64,000 nucleotides of DNA, taken from positions 62,001 through 126,000 of the forward strand of contig JAUICD010000002.1 in NCBI GenBank assembly GCA_030427965.1, in the 5' to 3' direction. Shown in pieces: positions 53,570 to 62,449 of the stretch (positions are counted from its first letter, which is position 1; the number at the start of each line of letters is the position of its first letter). The notes beneath the pieces are model-generated. The model saw only the letters and a list, made by a program, of their open reading frames with translations. It searched no databases and was not told the DNA's origin. The stretch is from Bdellovibrionia bacterium (GTDB lineage: Bacteria; Bdellovibrionota; Bdellovibrionia; Bdellovibrionales; JAUICD01). Both the position numbers and the translations under genes were made by a program.

Positions 53570-54451
53570 CTACACTTTAATTTTAACAATCTTTTTAATC
53601 GCTAGGCCACCAATGACCTGTAAAACAAGAACTATGAAGAGCATAATAATACCAAAGGTCGTGGTGAACATGGGCCGTATGTAGTCGGGATCAATCATCC
53701 AAAAGACTAGGAATATCCCAAAGGGCACGAGTGAAATGATAATTCCCTGCATAGTTCCTTGAGCTGTGAGTGCTTCAATCTTTTTTTGCACCTTTTGGCG
53801 ATCTCGAATAGTTTCTGAGATTGTCCCAAAAGTCTCTGACATATCTCCACCTGTTTCTTTTAAAATATTTACGGATGTTACAAACATTTGAACATCAGGA
53901 AGAGGTACGCGTTCTCCCATTTCATTTAAAGCATCTTCTACACTTAATCCAAATTGAGTTTGTTTTAATACAAGAGAAAATTCCTGAGAAATAGGGTTTC
54001 CCATATTCTCAACGACACGTTCCATGGATTGAGTAACAGTGAGTCCACTTTTTACTCCATTTGTAAGAAGTGTTAAGGCATCCACCATTTGATCATTGAA
54101 GCGTGCGCACCTTTTCTCATAGAGATTGTCGACAAGTAATTTAGGCACTTGCCACCCAAGTGCTGTCACAATGGCTCCAAAAATAAATCCAGCAATAACA
54201 TTGGGAAGAAGTATAAAGAAAACAAGAAACCCGGGGCCAAAACTGATTGCAATCATAGTCCAGGTGACTTTCTTAGCACTTGTTTCAACAAACATTTTCT
54301 CGAGTTTTTCTAAAACATAAGCCCGACTTCCGAGAGTTTTTTCATGAAGCCAAGAAATTACAATGTCTGAGGATTTGTATGCTGCAAAAACGGCAAGCGC
54401 CAAAATGAGGGGATAAAAAAAGATCTCTTCGCCGATGAGAGGAATATTCAC
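53570..54451 (-). CDS. tadB: Tad pilus inner-membrane platform protein TadB
   Basis: A 293-residue type II secretion F-domain protein. The cytoplasmic T2SSF domain spans about 105-250 (QMVDALTLLTNGVKSGLTVT and LPDVQMFVTSVNILKETGGD), with transmembrane helices at both ends. In Tad systems TadB and TadC form the platform; here only one gene is present, so a TadC partner must be elsewhere or dispensable. It overlaps the fusion ATPase by four bases. Confidence 0.85.
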   Translation of the reverse strand: MNIPLIGEEIFFYPLILALAVFAAYKSSDIVISWLHEKTLGSRAYVLEKLEKMFVETSAKKVTWTMIAISFGPGFLVFFILLPNVIAGFIFGAIVTALGWQVPKLLVDNLYEKRCARFNDQMVDALTLLTNGVKSGLTVTQSMERVVENMGNPISQEFSLVLKQTQFGLSVEDALNEMGERVPLPDVQMFVTSVNILKETGGDMSETFGTISETIRDRQKVQKKIEALTAQGTMQGIIISLVPFGIFLVFWMIDPDYIRPMFTTTFGIIMLFIVLVLQVIGGLAIKKIVKIKV

Positions 54452-56649
54452 GACCCACTCCCAATCTTTTTCTTAGTATTTGTGCTTTGCGCTCCTGAGG
54501 TTCCAGTAAAGAGTGTTCTTGGGATTTTAATACCTCGTCTCTCAAAATCTTCAAGAAAAGTTGGAACCCGTCCCATAGACTGAAAGGATCCTATAATTTT
54601 TCGATTTTTATCAAGACTTTCTTCCTTGAAACGGAAAATCTCAACAAGAGTGACGTTCTCTCCAGACATGCCGACAACTTCAGTAATGCTTTTCACTTTG
54701 CGACTTCCATCTGAAAGGCGAGAGATTTGCACAATAAGGTCTACAGCACTTGCAATTTGTTTTCTTATTGCAGATGCAGGAAGTTCCATTCCGGCCATCA
54801 AGCAAAGTGTTTCTATACGGCTTATGGCTTCAGTTGGATTGTTGGAATGAACAGTTGTCATTGAGCCATCGTGACCTGTATTCATAGCAGAAAGCATGTC
54901 AAGGGCTTCACCACCACGACACTCCCCAACAATGATGCGATCTGGACGCATCCTTAAACTATTACGAACAAGGTCGCGTATGGAAATAGCCCCGCTTCCT
55001 TCTAAATTTGGTGGACGCGTTTCAAGGCGTACAACATGTTCTTGTTTGAGTTGAAGTTCGGCTGCGTCTTCTACAGTCACAATTCTTTCTGTCGCAGGGA
55101 TAAAACTCGACATGGTATTTAGTAGGGTTGTTTTACCAGAACCTGTTCCGCCAGAAATCACAATATTTAAACCATTTTCGACACAGATTTTTAGAAAATC
55201 AATCATTGGTTGGTTTATTGTTTCCCAATTTAAATAATCCTTAATAGTGATCGGAGTTTTAGCAAATTTTCGAATTGTAAGTGAGGGGCCATCAATTGCA
55301 ACAGGTTCAATCACTGCATTGACTCGGCTTCCATCCTTCAATCTTGCATCCACGTAAGGGGAGCTATCACTGATTTGTCTTCCCAGGGGGGTTACGATTC
55401 TTTCGATCACTTTCTTCAAATGAAAATTGGAAGTGAAGGTGATTTGACTTCGATTTAGGCGTCCACTTTTTTCAACAAAAATATGATCATAACCGTTTAC
55501 CATAATTTCAGTGACATCGGGATCTTCAAGCAAATCTTCTAGAGGGCCAAGTCCCAAGGCCTCATCTAGAACTTCTTTAATAAGTTGTGAACGTTCGTTT
55601 CGAGCCATTCCCTTTTTTTCAGTGTCTACAATTTGGGATATGATCTGTTGTGTTTTCTTTCGGAGAGCCTGTTCTTTTTGTGGATCTCCTTTTGTATCAG
55701 TTTCTGATTTTTTTAAATCCATGGCTTTAATAAGCTCTTGGTGAATCCTGAGTTTCAAAAGTATACGTGGATCTCCAGAGGGGTTGGCACTACGGCTGGA
55801 ACGGGTGGCGACAGAAGACTTTGCACCGTCGACTTGAATTTCAGCATTTGTTGCACGTGAACTCATATTGAGTTTGCTTGGCTTTGCAATAGCTTTGAGT
55901 CTTTGTAGCGTTCCTCCGCTTGTTAGGCGTCTTACGATTTCATGATGAGCTGCTGAAATAGGAAGTTGAGGTTGGGCTGCTACAAAAGGCATTCCCTTTT
56001 GTATGGATGATAGGGCTGTTTTGTCGTCTTGAGGGATAACCCCTAGAACGGGTCGCTTGAGCATCTGTTGAATGACTGAAGGACTTGTGCCGCCAGGCCC
56101 AAGTTTGTTAACCACAACATGCACGAGGTCACTTGGAAGGGTTGCAGCGGAAAAATCTCCAATTAATCTTGTTGCCTGATTGAGCGCAAGTATTTCTGGG
56201 CTTGTGACAACAAGAACAATACTGGCGTTGTCTATTAGAGTTAGTTGAAGATCTGTCATGGTAGAGCCGAGGTCAGCAACAATATACTGAAAAACTTGAC
56301 TCATACTATCTAAAGGTCTTTGTATAAGAGAGGCATCCACTTTAAATTGTTCGGTTGGATTTTTTACAGCCCCAATATACCCAATACCTGTTGGGTGTTT
56401 GGTAACAAGTGATCCAATTGTTTGAGAGTTGATTTGCCCAGTGAAATGGGCAATTTCATTGAGTGTTCGAGTGGGTTGTGTTCCTAGAATAATATTTTGA
56501 TCACCACATGAAAGGGCATCGGCATCTAAGAAAAGTGTGCGTGCACGAAGCTCCTTTACAAGCGCAACGGCAAGGTTTGCAGAAAACAAACTTTTTCCAA
56601 CTCCACCTTTTCCGCCCACAACGGCAATCAAATGAGATTTTGGATTCAT
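54448..56649 (-). CDS. cpaE-cpaF: Fused CpaE/TadZ and CpaF/TadA pilus ATPase
   Basis: A 733-residue chain combining two Tad components. Residues 1-260 are a MinD/ParA-like CpaE (TadZ) domain with Walker [11 protein letters not shown] (lysine K19), which localises the assembly site. Residues from about 330 to the end are the secretion ATPase CpaF (TadA): [11 protein letters not shown], Walker A GGTGSGKT with K506, [17 protein letters not shown], and the Walker B and His box in [16 protein letters not shown] low-complexity linker joins the halves. CpaE and CpaF are normally separate adjacent genes. No internal stop or ribosome site is evident. Confidence 0.9.
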   Translation of the reverse strand: MNPKSHLIAVVGGKGGVGKSLFSANLAVALVKELRARTLFLDADALSCGDQNIILGTQPTRTLNEIAHFTGQINSQTIGSLVTKHPTGIGYIGAVKNPTEQFKVDASLIQRPLDSMSQVFQYIVADLGSTMTDLQLTLIDNASIVLVVTSPEILALNQATRLIGDFSAATLPSDLVHVVVNKLGPGGTSPSVIQQMLKRPVLGVIPQDDKTALSSIQKGMPFVAAQPQLPISAAHHEIVRRLTSGGTLQRLKAIAKPSKLNMSSRATNAEIQVDGAKSSVATRSSRSANPSGDPRILLKLRIHQELIKAMDLKKSETDTKGDPQKEQALRKKTQQIISQIVDTEKKGMARNERSQLIKEVLDEALGLGPLEDLLEDPDVTEIMVNGYDHIFVEKSGRLNRSQITFTSNFHLKKVIERIVTPLGRQISDSSPYVDARLKDGSRVNAVIEPVAIDGPSLTIRKFAKTPITIKDYLNWETINQPMIDFLKICVENGLNIVISGGTGSGKTTLLNTMSSFIPATERIVTVEDAAELQLKQEHVVRLETRPPNLEGSGAISIRDLVRNSLRMRPDRIIVGECRGGEALDMLSAMNTGHDGSMTTVHSNNPTEAISRIETLCLMAGMELPASAIRKQIASAVDLIVQISRLSDGSRKVKSITEVVGMSGENVTLVEIFRFKEESLDKNRKIIGSFQSMGRVPTFLEDFERRGIKIPRTLFTGTSGAQSTNTKKKIGSGS

Positions 56650-56710
56650 GTACGAAACCCCTTCACCTTCTTTTCGGAAAACCTCGAGATTCTCTACACT
56701 TACTTGTGGG

Positions 56711-56732
56711 AATCCCGACTATTGTCGGGATT
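56711..56732. promoter_or_regulatory. Nine-bp hairpin between the secretin and ATPase genes
   Basis: AATCCCGAC (56711-56719) and GTCGGGATT (56724-56732) pair perfectly around TATT, in the 92-base gap upstream of cpaE-cpaF. No T-run follows on either strand. A processing or stability element within the tad mRNA is possible. Confidence 0.4.
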
Positions 56733-56741
56733 TAAACCAAA

Positions 56742-58238
56742 TCAATCAGGGATTCGAAACATGGACCGTATGCGATCAGATCCTGTGCTTGCTGAGGCCT
56801 GAATGATGGGGGTGATAAAGACAACAAATTGACTTTGTTCTCGACGAAAGTCTTTAGAGGCGTAGAGGGAAAAAAGCGGGTTTGAAGATGCATTTTTGGG
56901 GAGTTTGTTGAAATTGGTTCCACTTTGATTGGATACCAGACCCCCAACTGCTGCGCTTTGCTTGCTTCGAACAATTATTATAGTGTTGATCTGACGGCTG
57001 GATGTCAGTGGGCCGCTTGAGGTCATACCAAGAAGATCCTTCACTTCAAAGTTGATATTGAGGCTGATACTATCAGATCTTGAACCAATAATTTTTGGTG
57101 TAATTTTTGAAACAAGCCCGGATTCTTCAAATGCAGTTCCTGGTACACCACCTTGACCAATAATTTGATAAGGAATTCGTGTTGTGGATTTTACCTGACC
57201 TGCTTGGCCGTCTTGTACGATGACTGAGGAGCTTTGTAGAACTCTTGCAAATCCATGAGATTTGGCCCAGTTGAGTTTGGGAAGCAAATTGGAGATAGTC
57301 CCTGTCAAAGTACTAACAATGCCACCAGGGTTTCGTGAGCTTGTTTGAAATTCAACGTTTGTTCCATCTTTTAAATCAGGTGTCCACTGAAAACGAAATC
57401 CCTTTTGATAGTCTTTTTGAAGCTCCACAAAATGTACAACGAGTTTGATGATTTTACCAGGTTGGGCCTCAGGTGCTGGTTTGAGTCCTAAAAGATTGAT
57501 GACTTGGCTGACTTTAATTTTTTTAATTAACTTGTCAGCCTCACCTTTTGTTACAACAACATCTGGCACGTAGGCTTTTGCCATAATTTCAGCACGTCCC
57601 TTTTCTTCTTTATCATTTGCAACGCCCTCAAGAAAAAACTTACCGTTCACAGCCCGGACATGAATTTCTGGATTGTTGATATCTCGCTCAATGATTTCAG
57701 CAATTTTTCTTTGAGCAACTGGACTGAGTGTTACAATGGTTGAGGCTTGTCCACCGTACTGCGAAACCACAGTATAAATTCGATTTAGATCTCTTGGTAA
57801 GAGTACTTGTCCATCAACGACAACTTTGTTGTTGATGATTTTAACTTGAATTCCTTCAATATCATTTAAAAGAGATTGGATTTCGCGGGCAATTTTATTT
57901 AAATTACTTTTTCTTGCAGTTAAAATAAACTCATAGACGACTCGCCCTCTTGAGTCCAAGATGCTAAAAGTTTTTGTTCCTTCTTTTTTTGCAGAGAAAC
58001 GAAGAGTTCTTGTATTTTTATCATATCTCGCATCAATATATTTTTTGAAGTCCTTTTGATATTCATATCCAGGTTTTTTGGGCATAAAGGGAAGTTTTTC
58101 ATCATGTGAAAGACCAACAACAAGATTGATGTACTTTCGACTTTTTTCTGATTTTTTTTGTGCATCCACTTGAGACGATAAAATCATAGTTAGAGCAATC
58201 AGAAAAAATGAAGTGCATTTAAAGAACGAGTTTTTCAT
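56742..58238 (-). CDS. cpaC: Tad pilus outer-membrane secretin CpaC/RcpA
   Basis: A 498-residue secretin forming the outer-membrane channel for the Flp pilus. A signal peptide (LIALTMILSSQVDA) is followed by the N0-like domain (YINLVVGLSHDEKLPF). Two BON-type domains come next (IQVKIINNKVVVDGQVLLPR and IHVRAVNGKFFLEGVANDKE). The secretin core ends with GLVSKITPKII and the typical AVGGLVSNQ and FRREQSQFVVFITPII. It is coupled to cpaB by a four-base overlap. Confidence 0.92.
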   Translation of the reverse strand: MKNSFFKCTSFFLIALTMILSSQVDAQKKSEKSRKYINLVVGLSHDEKLPFMPKKPGYEYQKDFKKYIDARYDKNTRTLRFSAKKEGTKTFSILDSRGRVVYEFILTARKSNLNKIAREIQSLLNDIEGIQVKIINNKVVVDGQVLLPRDLNRIYTVVSQYGGQASTIVTLSPVAQRKIAEIIERDINNPEIHVRAVNGKFFLEGVANDKEEKGRAEIMAKAYVPDVVVTKGEADKLIKKIKVSQVINLLGLKPAPEAQPGKIIKLVVHFVELQKDYQKGFRFQWTPDLKDGTNVEFQTSSRNPGGIVSTLTGTISNLLPKLNWAKSHGFARVLQSSSVIVQDGQAGQVKSTTRIPYQIIGQGGVPGTAFEESGLVSKITPKIIGSRSDSISLNINFEVKDLLGMTSSGPLTSSRQINTIIIVRSKQSAAVGGLVSNQSGTNFNKLPKNASSNPLFSLYASKDFRREQSQFVVFITPIIQASASTGSDRIRSMFRIPD

Positions 58239-59122
58239 TGGACCTCCACAAAGGGCCCAGATTTTTTGGAAGTTTTTCTGGGTTTACGCCTTGGTTTGGG
58301 CGGCGTTTTAGCTGCTGCAGGTATTCGTGGCCGAAGAATAGGGGGTGTGGCTCGCCCAAGAACAGAGTTTACGTTACTGGATGGAATATTTGTTTTATAT
58401 TGGTCAGAAGCATTTCTTAAGGTGACATAAATGCCGCCAGGAGATGTCACTTGCAAATAAACCAAATCTTGTGCTTGCTTTGGATCGGCCTCAACTGTGA
58501 TTGTTGAAAAAGAGGTATCGCCGTTGAGGTTTCGAAAAACTTGGTTTTGTCCAAAAGAGTTCGTTTCAAGAGATCGTGGAATGTTATTTGTGACATTGAT
58601 TCCAGTAGCAAGAACGGGAACATCTGTCATAATAGTTTTAACTTCTGTTTTTCTATTTACAGCTGAGCCAGACTCAATTGCTGCCAAAATGTCAATTCTA
58701 TCACCGGGTCGAAGTAACTTTGCAACTCCTCGAACTTCATCTATAGATATCGTCACAGCACGTTTTGAGGGTGTGACTTGATTGGAGAGGCCAGTTGTTG
58801 GGCCAGGAGCTAGAAGTTTTGTCGAGAGGACCTGTTCGTTCACTTGTATTGGAGCGGCGGCGACCATTCCGACAATTTCCTCGGGATCTTTCACGGCTCC
58901 GGGTTGCACAAAAGCTGTTGGTACTTCAGCAAACTCAATCATAGTATCATCAATTGTGCTCATCTCTAGAATTTGCTTACTGGCAATGACGATTCGTTCA
59001 GTTGTACCATATTTTTTGTCGTATTCTTCTTTCTTTTCTTGTGAGTAGCTCCACACGAGAAACATGGCAAATACACCAGCACCCAATGAAACAAGAAGAG
59101 TTCGAGTTGGATTTGAATTCAT
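58235..59122 (-). CDS. cpaB: Flp pilus assembly protein CpaB/RcpC
   Basis: A 295-residue periplasmic protein anchored by an N-terminal helix (residues 8-25). SAF-type and RcpC domains follow: IVIASKQILEMSTIDDTMIE, KRAVTISIDEVRGVAKLLRP, then GDRIDILAA, the family hallmark. Its C-terminal tail is proline- and lysine-rich (KTPPKPRRKPRKTSKK), possibly binding peptidoglycan or the secretin. It overlaps the TadE-like gene upstream and the secretin downstream, each by four bases. Confidence 0.9.
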   Translation of the reverse strand: MNSNPTRTLLVSLGAGVFAMFLVWSYSQEKKEEYDKKYGTTERIVIASKQILEMSTIDDTMIEFAEVPTAFVQPGAVKDPEEIVGMVAAAPIQVNEQVLSTKLLAPGPTTGLSNQVTPSKRAVTISIDEVRGVAKLLRPGDRIDILAAIESGSAVNRKTEVKTIMTDVPVLATGINVTNNIPRSLETNSFGQNQVFRNLNGDTSFSTITVEADPKQAQDLVYLQVTSPGGIYVTLRNASDQYKTNIPSSNVNSVLGRATPPILRPRIPAAAKTPPKPRRKPRKTSKKSGPFVEVQ

Positions 59123-59619
59123 CTGCTACCTCCGCAGGCTGTGTTGAGGCATATTCCGTATGCTGTTTTGATCCAAACGGGATTGATGGAAAGTGGTTCA
59201 GGTCTGCCTGGTGCAGTTGTAGAGCCACTCACTCGTACATTGTGTTCTTGATTTGAGCCAAAAGATTCATTGAATGAGGGTGTGATTGCAATATTTCGAG
59301 CTGGAGCAACAAACTCCAAGTTTCTGACATCTTGATTTATTGTTGTGTGCATTCGAAATCCAAAAACCCTATAGGAAGCATTATCGGATGGTCGAAGATT
59401 GGGGCGGCTTCTGTGAAAAATAAGGTTTGTCCGATTTCGAAATGTATCAAAGGCATATTGTCTGGTTGCAATGGAGTTCACAATTGCAGTATGAATGACT
59501 CCAAAAAAACCAATGCTGAAACTAAAAAGCATGACGTAAATACCAGAGAGAAGAACAGCTTCAAGTGAAGCAAGTCCTTTTTCTTTGGATCTATTATGCA
59601 AAACTTTTGTTTCTAGCAC
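59119..59619 (-). CDS. TadE-like minor pseudopilin
   Basis: A 166-residue protein with a class-III-prepilin-type N-terminus: GLASLEAVLLSGIYVMLF, where a glycine precedes the hydrophobic helix and a glutamate lies at about position +5. The rest is periplasmic, with a CLNTAC pair near the C-terminus. TadE/TadF pseudopilins are cut by CpaA. It overlaps the next TadE-like gene by seven bases. Confidence 0.75.
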   Translation of the reverse strand: MLETKVLHNRSKEKGLASLEAVLLSGIYVMLFSFSIGFFGVIHTAIVNSIATRQYAFDTFRNRTNLIFHRSRPNLRPSDNASYRVFGFRMHTTINQDVRNLEFVAPARNIAITPSFNESFGSNQEHNVRVSGSTTAPGRPEPLSINPVWIKTAYGICLNTACGGSR

Positions 59620-60197
59620 CCGTTATCTCCAATTGGGATATAGTTAAAACGTCCAAGTGAACTGTATTTTGAATCTAAACTTTGTATAGCATCTGCTCTT
59701 AAGGCATTTGCATCTGAGCACTCTGACATTGAGGGCTCGCGCCCCAAGAAGGAGTTTACGCTTGCTGCAAACTCCTCTTCTTCTCCCGTGAGTCCAATCA
59801 AAGGGAGGCGGATTGAAAGAATTTTTGCTATATAATCGATTCGAGTGCCCCAAAAGCTATGTTGATTTCCACGGTTTGCAGGCATATTCTCTGCGTGATT
59901 TCCTACAGAGGCTGTCATTTCAAACCACTCAGGCTTCACAAAGGACCCGAAAACCTTTCGCTCTCTTAGAAGTTCGAATTTTTTTTCGGCAAGCTCTTTC
60001 TGTTTTTCTGGTGTTATGTGCGCACCATAATAAACGCGACTTGATGAAAACGCGGCATATTGAATTGTCTCAGTCACTGAGAGAGTAAAGTTTACTGTTA
60101 AAAGCAAAACAGTAAGGCTCATCAAAATGACAAACGCAAAGAGGAAGTCCAGAGCAAGAATTCCTTTTTGATTTTGAAGGAACGCTCTTTTTCTCAT
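59613..60197 (-). CDS. TadE/TadF-like pseudopilin
   Basis: A 194-residue protein with a short basic leader and prepilin-like helix (GILALDFLFAFVILMSLTVL), although the usual glutamate is replaced by aspartate. The periplasmic part contains YAAFSSSRVYYGAHITPEKQ, typical of TadE-like proteins, and ends NYIPIGDNGC with two C-terminal-half cysteines. It overlaps the gene at 60194 by four bases. Confidence 0.7.
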   Translation of the reverse strand: MRKRAFLQNQKGILALDFLFAFVILMSLTVLLLTVNFTLSVTETIQYAAFSSSRVYYGAHITPEKQKELAEKKFELLRERKVFGSFVKPEWFEMTASVGNHAENMPANRGNQHSFWGTRIDYIAKILSIRLPLIGLTGEEEEFAASVNSFLGREPSMSECSDANALRADAIQSLDSKYSSLGRFNYIPIGDNGC

Positions 60198-60454
60198 TCG
60201 CGAGGTCCCTCAATAGAAAGTCTGCGATTTGTATCCACAGAAGGGTGATATTTTATTGCTTTATCTCTGGGAGCCCAGACACCGCTTTCTGACATTCCGG
60301 CAATCATAGCCCAAGGTCCAACAGCAATGGAGCGTGCCCATTCTGCCTGTCTCATCTCGCGTGTAATGAAGACGATTGCGCTGGCAAAGAGCGTAAGTAC
60401 CAAAACAGCTTCAATTGTGATCTGCCCTGTTTGTGACTTTTTAAGAGCTTTCAT
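60194..60454 (-). CDS. Small TadE-like pseudopilin
   Basis: An 86-residue protein starting at ATG 60454, which overlaps the cpaA stop as ATGA; the frame to 60496 lies inside cpaA. The N-terminus KKSQTGQITIEAVLVLTLF is a prepilin signal (G at -1, E at +5, then a hydrophobic helix). The C-terminal half is short and polar (MSESGVWAPRDKAIKYHPSV). It is one of three such genes in a row. Confidence 0.7.
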   Translation of the reverse strand: MKALKKSQTGQITIEAVLVLTLFASAIVFITREMRQAEWARSIAVGPWAMIAGMSESGVWAPRDKAIKYHPSVDTNRRLSIEGPRE

Positions 60455-60966
60455 AGAAAAGCTCCTTTGTTGTTTAGAGCAAGATGTGTGATCCAACCTA
60501 TTAGTATTGCAACGGTGTATGGAATCATGTGCATTTCAGATTCTGGTAGTTTGACTCTGTAAATGACAACATTATAAACATTTTTAAAAACTTGCAGTCC
60601 TTGTTTGTCAAATAGAGCTCGCATTAACCCAAGCAATGCCCCCCAAACAAATGCATAGAGAGCCACTTCAAGTGTGATCCCCCAATTGGTTGCAAAGCCA
60701 AAAACGGCAAGAAGCTTTAAGTCCCCAGCTCCCATAATTTTAAAAATTACAAGCGGGATGCCGATGGCGCATGCTGTGGCAAATCCTGAGAGACCGACAA
60801 GTAAGCCATTGACTCCATCTAGAGCAAATACAACTATTATTGAAATAGCTAAAGATGTAAGAAAGAGCCAGTTTTTGTACTTCCGAGAGACAAGATCATT
60901 CACAACTCCTGCAATAAGAATTGCTCCAGGTAAAACAAAAGAAGAAATGATATGACTTGCCATCAT
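60451..60966 (-). CDS. cpaA: Prepilin peptidase CpaA/TadV
   Basis: A 171-residue membrane aspartic peptidase that cleaves the Flp prepilin and pseudopilins. Catalytic aspartates are in VVNDLVSRKYKNW (near residue 23) and in the GxGD motif KIMGAGDLKLLAVFG (near 80). Six hydrophobic spans fit type IV leader peptidases without the N-methylase domain. It overlaps its neighbours by four bases on both sides. Confidence 0.9.
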   Translation of the reverse strand: MMASHIISSFVLPGAILIAGVVNDLVSRKYKNWLFLTSLAISIIVVFALDGVNGLLVGLSGFATACAIGIPLVIFKIMGAGDLKLLAVFGFATNWGITLEVALYAFVWGALLGLMRALFDKQGLQVFKNVYNVVIYRVKLPESEMHMIPYTVAILIGWITHLALNNKGAFL

Positions 60967-61190
60967 TGTTCAAAATCTCCTTTGGAGCCTTTCCAATTGA
61001 ACGACTTGTATCTAGAATTTCTAGCGGCTTCTTGAAAACCAGCACCAGTATCTAGTTGGCGCTCGATGCGAGCGCCAAGACTTGGTCCTGCTTCAACAAA
61101 GGCTTTCCGGGGGGCGCTGTTTGGCCCAACAAAAATCCCGACAACCACAAAAGCTGTGATAGTAAGTAGTATCGTGAGTTCTGTTGTCAT
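60963..61190 (-). CDS. Small Tad-operon protein of unknown function
   Basis: A 75-residue protein with an N-terminal membrane helix (residues 5-22, LTILLTITAFVVVGIFVG) and a polar, probably periplasmic C-terminus (GARIERQLDTGAGFQEAARN). It lies between the Flp pilin and the prepilin peptidase, with a four-base overlap with cpaA. No family is recognised. It could be a pilus accessory or minor subunit. Confidence 0.65.
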   Translation of the reverse strand: MTTELTILLTITAFVVVGIFVGPNSAPRKAFVEAGPSLGARIERQLDTGAGFQEAARNSRYKSFNWKGSKGDFEQ

Positions 61191-61211
61191 GTCCCCCCTT
61201 ACGAGCGATGA

Positions 61212-61403
61212 CTAGTTCACTGTAAATTCACCAATCTTAGAGGCCACTTCATCGAGTTTGCCTGTAAGGATGGCTTGGATTTTATCCTTGAAGATAGCAA
61301 GTACAGCTACGACGGCAACAAGAAGTAAAATATACTCAGTTGCACCTTGAGCTGATTCATCTTTCCAAAGCTGCTTCATCAACTTTTTAAGATTGTTAGA
61401 CAT
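61212..61403 (-). CDS. flp: Flp major pilin
   Basis: A 63-residue Flp pilin. Leader and helix read KDESAQGATEYILLLVAVVA, where cleavage after the glycine leaves ATEYILL (glutamate and tyrosine at +3 and +4, as in the Flp motif). GKLDEVASKIGEFTVN is the short C-terminus. It is the first gene of the tad operon, with AGGGGG ribosome site upstream, and should be the main subunit of the adhesive pilus. Confidence 0.93.
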   Translation of the reverse strand: MSNNLKKLMKQLWKDESAQGATEYILLLVAVVAVLAIFKDKIQAILTGKLDEVASKIGEFTVN

Positions 61404-61557
61404 ATTATCCCCCTATGAGTTTAATCGGTTAAAGTTCCGTCCCACATTAGGACGTAATCTCAATTTCATATTTAATTTTAAGAAAACTGACGTACCGAGT
61501 GTTTCAGAGGAAACGGACAGAGAGTGAATGTTTGGTGACCAATTTGGCCTATACTTA

Positions 61558-61587
61558 ATTCTATGCTAAACACCCCCAAATTAGCAA
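61558..61587 (-). promoter_or_regulatory. Candidate flp promoter
   Basis: On the minus strand TTGCTA (61587-61582) is followed after 18 bases by TAGAAT (61563-61558), about 155 bases upstream of the flp start. The leader would then contain two small dyads. The match is moderate. Confidence 0.4.
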
Positions 61588-61819
61588 ATTTTCAGACAAA
61601 TTTTTTATAAAAGCGTTTCAGAATGAGAGGCTGTCAAAAAGTTCGACAAAAATGTTGCTCAAATAAAAATGAAGCAAGAATTAAAAAATAAGTGCTGTGA
61701 ATAATGTAAACAAAAACGGTCTCATGTTGAGATTTGAAAAAAAGGGGTGTCTAGAACTTGTACTTAGTTTGCCTGGGTCGTTTTAACTCTGGCAGACGGC
61801 AAGCGGGAATGGGGCTGAG

Positions 61820-61851
61820 CCTGGTCCTGGCTATGAAGGACAGGGATTTTT
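61820..61851 (+). promoter_or_regulatory. Terminator-like hairpin in the leader of the gene at 61900
   Basis: CCTGGTCCT (61820-61828) pairs with AGGACAGG (61837-61844) with one bulged G, followed after GA by a run of five T residues. It lies about 50 bases upstream of the start, so it could act as an attenuator or end an upstream small RNA. Confidence 0.35.
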
Positions 61852-61899
61852 CATATTTCCCAGGTGACTTCAATAGAGGGGATGGTTTAAAACAAAGGC

Positions 61900-62442
61900 A
61901 TGTCCTCAACCTTTAGAAAACACCCACTATTGATTATTGAGAGCAAAAATGTCGGTTCGATAATGAAGGAATTGAACTCACTTTTAAGTGATGTTGTTCA
62001 AGTTTTGGAAATGAGCCTTATTGCCCCTGGAGAATTGATCCTTTTAATAGAAGGTCCAGAGACCTCTTTGAAAGAGATCGTAGATGGACTGGATTTGAGC
62101 TCGGGGACTCGCTATCGACTTCTGAGTCGGGTTTCTCAAAAGACCCTGGATTCTTTTTACAGTCTTTTGAAGACCACTCTTTCAGAAGGTCTTCTGGTGG
62201 GAGAGTGTGAATTTACTGGAGATATTATATCCTCAAGCAATGAGTTGATTTTATCGGGGTTTGTGGAACCTATAGAAACCCGTTCAACCCGTAGCACAGG
62301 GGGAAAAGCGATTTTTTATGGAACTTATCTAAGAGCCAATCAAGAAAAGTTAGAGGAAATTGTTGATTCTAATGATCGAGTTCAGTACTCGTTTCTTTTT
62401 CCTGTAACAAAAGAAATAAGAAAGTTTTTCGATTTTCTTTAA
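61900..62442 (+). CDS. Hypothetical protein next to the tad operon
   Basis: A 180-residue soluble protein without a signal peptide or membrane segment. It appears to hold two alpha/beta units (PLLIIESKNVGSIMKELNSL then LIAPGELILLIEGPETSLK; and GECEFTGDIISSSNELIL then GKAIFYGTYLRANQEKLEEI), which vaguely recalls the BMC fold, but I do not assign a family. It is divergent from flp and ends seven bases from the convergent TPR gene. A regulatory or structural link to the pili is possible only from position. Confidence 0.65.
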   Translation: MSSTFRKHPLLIIESKNVGSIMKELNSLLSDVVQVLEMSLIAPGELILLIEGPETSLKEIVDGLDLSSGTRYRLLSRVSQKTLDSFYSLLKTTLSEGLLVGECEFTGDIISSSNELILSGFVEPIETRSTRSTGGKAIFYGTYLRANQEKLEEIVDSNDRVQYSFLFPVTKEIRKFFDFL

Positions 62443-62449
62443 GATCTAT

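Larger units (their letters stand above)
61404..61899. other. 496-base divergent control region of the tad operon
   Basis: No gene was found. It contains the candidate flp promoter (61558-61587), a 5-bp dyad in the flp leader (CGTCC/GGACG, 61438-61454), a TTGGT-G-ACCAA palindrome (61532-61542), and on the other side a terminator-like hairpin (61820-61851) before the gene at 61900. Confidence 0.6.

Noticed and set aside
61740..61860. Possible c-di-GMP (GEMM) riboswitch before the gene at 61900
   Set aside because: Pieces such as GGCAAGC occur, but the conserved GEMM core and paired helices could not be assembled.
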